Positions 59,299 through 64,000 of a stretch of DNA of 64,000 nucleotides are shown piece after piece. The stretch is from NCBI GenBank assembly GCA_021186555.1, contig JAJKFL010000042.1, forward strand, positions 23,125,521-23,189,520, given 5' to 3'. The position numbers and the translations under genes were made by a program. The notes under the pieces are model-generated. The model saw only the letters and a program-made list of their open reading frames with translations. It made no database searches and was not told the origin of the DNA. Source of the stretch: Reticulitermes speratus. Lineage: Eukaryota; Arthropoda; Insecta; Blattodea; Rhinotermitidae. How positions within the stretch are numbered: position 1 is the stretch's first letter; each line of letters begins with the position of its first letter.

Positions 59299-59712
59299 TT
59301 TTTTTTCAATGGCTCGACAGCCCCTTGGGGGCCTAGGCCGCCTTATTTTTCGATGCTTCACAATCACACACTTTAGACACACCACACTCGGTAGGACTCC
59401 TCTGGACGAGGGACCAGCTCGTCGCAGAGACCTCTACCTGACAGCACACAACACTCACAAGAGACAGACATCCATGCCCTAGGCGGGATTTTTTTTTTTT
59501 TTTTTTTTTTAACTAATTCCTGGGTTTTCCCCTTTGATCCATTTTTGTTCTGTATTAGTCCTTTTTCGTCCTTTCATGTCACTTACGGTTCACAACCGTC
59601 TTTTTACAACACAACACAAACATCCATGCCCCCGGTGGGATTCGAACCCACAATCCCAGTAAGCGAGCGGCCGTAGACCAAAGCCTTAGACCGCGCGGCC
59701 ACTGGGATCGGC
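59299..59712 (-). mobile_element. SINE family A split by a nested insertion
   Basis: Minus-strand head and B box (GGGTTCGAATCCC) are at 59620-59712. The body and poly-A end (CCCCCAAGGGGCTGTCGAGC) are at 59299-59488. The SINE's own target duplication is GCGTG(C/T)TATT at 59289-59298 and 59713-59722. The two parts join into one complete family-A copy once the 59490-59619 insertion is removed. Confidence 0.9.
59490..59619 (-). mobile_element. poly(A)-tailed retroposed insertion inside the SINE
   Basis: The plus strand starts with a 20-22 base poly-T, so the inserted RNA copy is in minus orientation with a poly-A tail. About 110 bases of body (GACGGTTGTGAACCGTAAGT on the minus strand) are of unknown origin. 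The SINE segment ACATCCATGCCC plus the following 10 bases is repeated on both sides (about 59468-59490 and 59620-59642), a target duplication of about 22 bp with a few substitutions. A truncated LINE or retroposed small RNA are both possible. Confidence 0.8.
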
Positions 59713-59896
59713 GCGTGTTATTTAGAAAACGTTATTATTTTGGAGGGTCAATTTTAGTAGAACTTTTACCTTAGCGGCCCAACGAACCAAGTGAAAACAG
59801 CCTTTGTCAGTGTCAGGTAGAAGCACTATTTTTCGATGTTACAGAAGGTCAAAATTTTGCCCTTTGACAGCTGTAAGCCGTCGTAAATAAGACAAG

Positions 59897-59910
59897 CGGG
59901 GGGGGGGGGG
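59897..59910 (+). repeat. poly-G tract
   Basis: An uninterrupted run of about 13-14 G after ACAAGC. Confidence 0.9.
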
Positions 59911-60044
59911 GCATCATGATATCGTCGGTGACACTCCAGAGAGTTTGTTGTCAAACCGGGTTTACAGACCAGACACCACGGAGCACAGTACCAATCTGTC
60001 GGGACCGATCAAATTTGATAATGTGAACTTCAGATGGATTAGAC

Positions 60045-60853
60045 CAGTGGTATTCAACCTTTTTGTTCGCATACCCCCAGACAGAATTTCTCTTCACCTT
60101 TGTACCCCCAAAGTTGTTGGTGCATAATTCAAGTTATACATAGTCTGTAATCTACATCTAAAATAAATTAAATAAATTACATCCAAAATTATGTATTAAA
60201 TAATAAGTTTTAAATGAGAAAAAGGAGAATCAAGCTATTACATAAATATATTATTGCCTATCATATAAAAATTAATAAAGGAACAAAGGTATTTTAGCAA
60301 AGCAAAATTATACGATTAAATATTTTATCAGTTATTAATTGATGTGGTTCTGACCTGTTAATGGAGCAAGGCCAGGCAAAATGTTTTGGTGTTTTTACAA
60401 AAATATAATTCGGTATTTCCGAGTCATAAAACCATCAACCACTTCCTATGTTTCTCTTGCGGGCAGCGGCAATTGTCAAAGAACAAGGTAATATGAAGGA
60501 GTGCATCCGTTTGTTTATTGCCCTAACAATATTTTGAGGTATGTTCAATGCATGGTTAAAAGAAGTAAAAAACAGTATTAGAGAAAAAGTTAATCCCGCC
60601 CAATAGTGTTGTCACGTTCCAACGCACTATGTGGAATAAAATGAAAATAGCCGCCCAGATAAGAATCGCATAAAGGAGAGAGAAAAAAAATGGCGCTCCC
60701 AAATCGCATGTCCTTACGTCCGGGTCTCTTGTGGCTAACCCTAAATCTGGCCCTGATTATTCAGTGTTTATCATGAAATAATATATATACATATATATTT
60801 AATTTTACGTATCCCCTAAGATGTCTTCGCGTACCCCAGGTTGAATACTACTG
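60045..60853. mobile_element. hAT-type MITE with perfect 8-bp target duplication
   Basis: The left end is CAGTGGTATTCAACCT and the right end inward is CAGTAGTATTCAACCT (15 of 16). Both are followed by GCATACCCCC- or GGGTACGC-type blocks typical of hAT ends. GATTAGAC is repeated exactly at 60037-60044 and 60854-60861. The 809-bp interior is AT-rich with no transposase frame, so it needs an hAT transposase supplied elsewhere. Confidence 0.93.
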
Positions 60854-60997
60854 GATTAGACAATCACATAATTGGATTTGATAAAGATTCTCACGAGCGA
60901 CAAATTCAAAGCGCGCTAGGCATGTACCTTTCGTCTAGTATATCTGTCTTTGTTCATAATTCTAAACACACGCATATCGCAAATTACTAAGTTTTAC

Positions 60998-61556
60998 GCG
61001 CGTTCTCAAAATTGCGAAAAGTGACTATTATCTTCGTCACGTCTGTCTGTAATGTCTATCCTTCCGTCTGTCTGTCTGTCTGTCCGCATGGAACAACTCG
61101 GCTCCCACTGACCCGATTTTCATGAAATTTGATGTTTGAGTGTTTTTCGAAAATCTGTCATTGACATTCAAATTTTATTAAAATCTGACAAGAATAACGG
61201 GTACTTTACGTGAAGACCTGTATACATTTATGATAATATCTCGCTGAATTCTTCTCAGAATGAGAAATGTTTGAGACAAAATTTATAGAGAAAATCAAAA
61301 CATATTACATTCAAAAACATTTTTACCGAAAATCGTGCCGTTTATGAGATAACGTAGAAAAATATGGTAGAGCCAGACAGGTCACAGATTAACATATAAT
61401 ACGGCGCATGCGCATTGCATGCTGGATAACTAAGGCTACAGACACACACTCATAATATGTAATACGTTTTTCCCCGTGATAGTAATGGTTATGCGAACGC
61501 GCCTGAATTTTACGACTGTACGTACATTGCCTGTCTTGTTCGTTATAAATTTAGAC
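60998..61556 (+). mobile_element. ~550-bp dispersed repeat (family D), copy 4
   Basis: Begins CGTTCTCAAAATTGCGAAAA, then (TCTG)n, CCGCATGGAACAACTCGGC, TCATGAAATTTGATG, GAAAATCGTGCCGTTTATG and GTACGTACATTGCCTGTC. Collinear over its full length with copies at 12.5, 17.6 and 34.0 kb. Confidence 0.83.
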
Positions 61557-61718
61557 TAAAGTGCAGCAAAAATTACAAATTTGTAGGCATGAAGCGGGAT
61601 TAAGTGTAGTGTAATAGCGAACTTAGTGTGAAGAATTGAAGTTTGTGCTACAAGGGTTAAGCAAACAAGGGAATAAATGACAAGGGAAATAGGGTGATGC
61701 GTGAATTAAAATCAAGAT

Positions 61719-61780
61719 AAAATCTGTGGTCTTCTAGGATGTTACACGGCGGAAGACCACAGATTTCATCAACATCGCGG
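61719..61780. repeat. small inverted repeat
   Basis: AAATCTGTGGTCTTC and its exact complement face each other across 17 bases (about 61730-61776). AATCAAGATAA is repeated directly on both outer sides. Confidence 0.7.
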
Positions 61781-62229
61781 CGGAAGCCTGAAATCAAAAT
61801 CAAGATAAGTGCGCATGAGATATCTCATAACATAAATTAGAGGCCAGCAACATAATACACACGGTCACCTACTAAGTGTGCTAATTGAAGTGAATGTTAT
61901 TATGTATTGCATCAGCAAGCCAGCAGCGTGTGTGGACTACCTTATTTCACAACGCGATGCTACTTGTCGGTAAACAGCTCGAAGAAGACCGATGCTCCGA
62001 TTGATCAGGTACTCGAACCTTCCTTAACGTTAACCCCTTTAAGACCACAATCTCCGTTAATTGTCCTGATAAATCTTCGTAAGGCTTATCCTTACTTGCG
62101 CCCAACCACCGGCTGTAATCCTGCGACTTTACGGAGGAGGTGAAAGGAGAAGGAGAAACGTCAAGGAACGGGTAGAAAATCTACATTTATTCCTCATGGA
62201 AAATATACTGCTTACATCAGAATGTCTCT

Positions 62230-62420
62230 GCACTACTAAGCAGGTACGTGTAGCTACAATGCGCCAGACATATATTTGTGAGGTACCCAGTTCAGATCTC
62301 TGCCGGGAGACCGGTTACAGTGACGGGGGGTTCTCGGCTGTTGTCCTCAGTCTCTCCAGTGAAATGCCGGGACAGTGCGCTCATTAGGCCACTTCTGCTT
62401 TGTTCTGAATCATATTTCAA
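62230..62420 (+). mobile_element. probable SINE, family E
   Basis: CCCAGTTCAGATCTCTGCCG looks like a B-box region. TTCTCGGCTGTTGTCCTC, AATGCCGGGACAGTGC and TTAGGCCACTTCTGC match, from memory, a common arthropod SINE tail. The head is not clear. Confidence 0.5.
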
Positions 62421-62587
62421 ATGCTATTCCATGTCTGGAATTGTATCGTGAAATAAACTACTATAAAAAACCAAACTACTTAACGTGCTCACGATATTGT
62501 AAGGTTTTGTAGTATATATTTTCTACAACAATAAAAAGTCGTAAAAGATGTAATATGAAATAAAATAAAAGATTATTAATATTTCTT

Positions 62588-62626
62588 TCTACATGTTTCG
62601 GCCGATCCTGGACATCGTCAGGCTTC
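62588..62626 (-). ncRNA. hammerhead-like motif, imperfect helices
   Basis: Minus strand: core CTGACGA (62615-62621), extra T, an imperfect GTCC/GGCC helix II, GAAAC, palindromic ACATGT and A at the cleavage position. The core is intact but helix I barely pairs. Confidence 0.45.
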
Positions 62627-62697
62627 TCTATCTTATAGGATATAGTCTAGTGTTTCCCTGTGAATGGCCAGGATTGGCCAAACGTGTACGGTACACA

Positions 62698-62790
62698 TTA
62701 ACCCTTTACGTCCGAACGGGAAAACACTGTCCCAGAAATTTAAATACCCTCACGGCCAAACGGGAAAACATTGTCCCGCAACGCCATGTC
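62698..62790 (+). mobile_element. piggyBac-like terminus
   Basis: TTAA is followed by CCCTTTACGTCCGAACGGG, similar to the CCTTTAACGTACCGAC end at 27.2 kb. A subterminal repeat, AACGGGAAAACACTGTCCC and AACGGGAAAACATTGTCCC, is spaced 51 bases apart. No opposite end was found in the window. Confidence 0.45.
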
Positions 62791-62799
62791 GTTTATAAA

Positions 62800-64000
62800 A
62801 TTTTCTGCCCCTATAATTACACGTCCCTTTTTCACAATATTTGTCTAAAAGGCTTGTACAGGCATGAAAGATTGTGTGAAATTTAATTCTAGTTAAAATT
62901 ATCACTAATGAGATTTAATTTTTCCTGTTAATATCCTTACGATTTTTCCAGCAGTCACGAATTATTTACATACATCTCCAGGTAGTGGTTCCTCATATTG
63001 GCGAAGTGAAGCAAATACACACACATAAAGGACCTTCCGTCAAGTCTCTCTTCCTTCATACCGCCCCTTCTGTGAAATCCACAACCCCATTCATCCCCAT
63101 TATTTCATGAAGAAGACGCTACTGAAAAATATCAGTTCAGTAATTACAACAGTGATATTTACTTACATTTGTGTGTTCCGCTTTTCAATTTTAGGGTCAG
63201 TTGCTCCTTAGAAATGCAGTTTTGTATGATATATCTAGTAACATGCGATAGCACACAACACTATGTTGCATTCTCGACACTTGACTTTCGTTCTTTTTTC
63301 TTTGTTTTTGGCGGAACATACACGTTACCGAAGTCTCTTACACTGCGTAAGCCAGTGTCTGATTTCTCTGATGCTGATTCAAGCGTCTGCACCGCCTGGC
63401 TTATCGCATGTTATTGCTAGGACAGGCAGTGGACTGAACTGTTGAGTTGAAGATAGACATAAGCATGAACGTAAAATTCAAACTAGTCACGAATAAATCC
63501 TTACAGCAGAATGAAGGACATTTGCATGTGGTCCTATATTGCACTAACCAGAGCAATGAACATCTGTATTCATTCCTTTCTCCTCTCACTGATTGCATAT
63601 GAACTCAGCACCTAGATAAGCCCGCACTACCTCGGAAACTAAACACGTTGTAAGACTGCAACCTGAACAGCGTCTCAGGAAATACGATGACATGTACAGT
63701 CAGCTCCAAATTTTATAGCACAGTGTCTCCACTTACAGCAAGAGATATTTGAGAAGAATAAATCCAGAAAACGAAGCTTGAAATAAAAAATAAACAAAAT
63801 AAAAAATGACCTTTAGCTAAGCTGCGTAAAAAAATGTGGATTTTCTTGAAACTTGCGTATCGGGTAGACGAATTCATTCTTAAGCGTGTACTTTTTATTT
63901 GAAGTTTTTGTCTTCAAAAATGTATGAAATACAACGGATAATATCATTACGTGCGAAAACGTGCGTTTAAAGCGAAAAGAACCCCGGCCGTCAGCGGCCA
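62800..64000. other. unannotated DNA
   Basis: No gene or repeat recognised up to the window edge. Confidence 0.45.

Overview
The window is eukaryotic, AT-rich, non-coding DNA from what is most likely an insect. No host gene could be identified: there is no long open frame, no recognisable exon chain and no rRNA, functional tRNA gene, CRISPR array or operon. Nearly all interpretable sequence is mobile-element debris. The mixture (tRNA-headed SINEs whose false translations contain PPVGFEPTI, RTE-like and CR1/Jockey-like LINE tails, mariner, hAT and piggyBac-like remnants) fits a polyneopteran insect. From memory of such repeats I favour a cockroach or termite (Blattodea), but this is inference.

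Layout. 2.5-3.3 kb: composite Penelope-like insertion with hammerhead-ribozyme-like motifs, flanked by a perfect 14-bp direct repeat. 3.7-8.4 kb: SINEs, a LINE 3' fragment and microsatellites. 10.2-14 kb: mariner fragment, two SINEs, a perfect 61-bp inverted repeat with a hammerhead-like loop, a ~550-bp dispersed repeat and a 23-bp minisatellite. 16-18.6 kb: LINE pseudogene, second dispersed-repeat copy, SINE. 20-23.2 kb: degenerate hammerhead-like motifs and three SINE-A copies. 24.9-27.2 kb: 62-bp tandem array and a degenerate piggyBac-like element. 28-29.7 kb: a 58-bp palindrome and a Harbinger-like end with a broken MADF frame. 32.5-34.5 kb: long TATG array and third dispersed-repeat copy. 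35.9-41.9 kb: hammerhead-like motif, 33-bp-arm palindrome, LINE 3' ends, SINEs. 45-52 kb: LINE pseudogenes, the best being a truncated reverse-transcriptase LINE. 53.5-57 kb: hammerhead-like motif, a SINE and a complete but dead mariner-family element with 129-bp inverted repeats. 59.3-62.8 kb: SINE with nested poly(A) insertion, hAT MITE with perfect 8-bp target duplication, fourth dispersed-repeat copy, SINE and piggyBac-like end.

The most interesting signal is the recurring C-U-G-A-N-G-A / helix II / G-A-A-A-C / palindromic helix III motif at about ten sites. Helix II sequences differ between copies but stay self-complementary, and helix I also changes in a paired way. This is the signature of hammerhead ribozymes, which are established in Penelope-like retroelements; here most copies carry an extra U before helix II and sit in inverted repeats.
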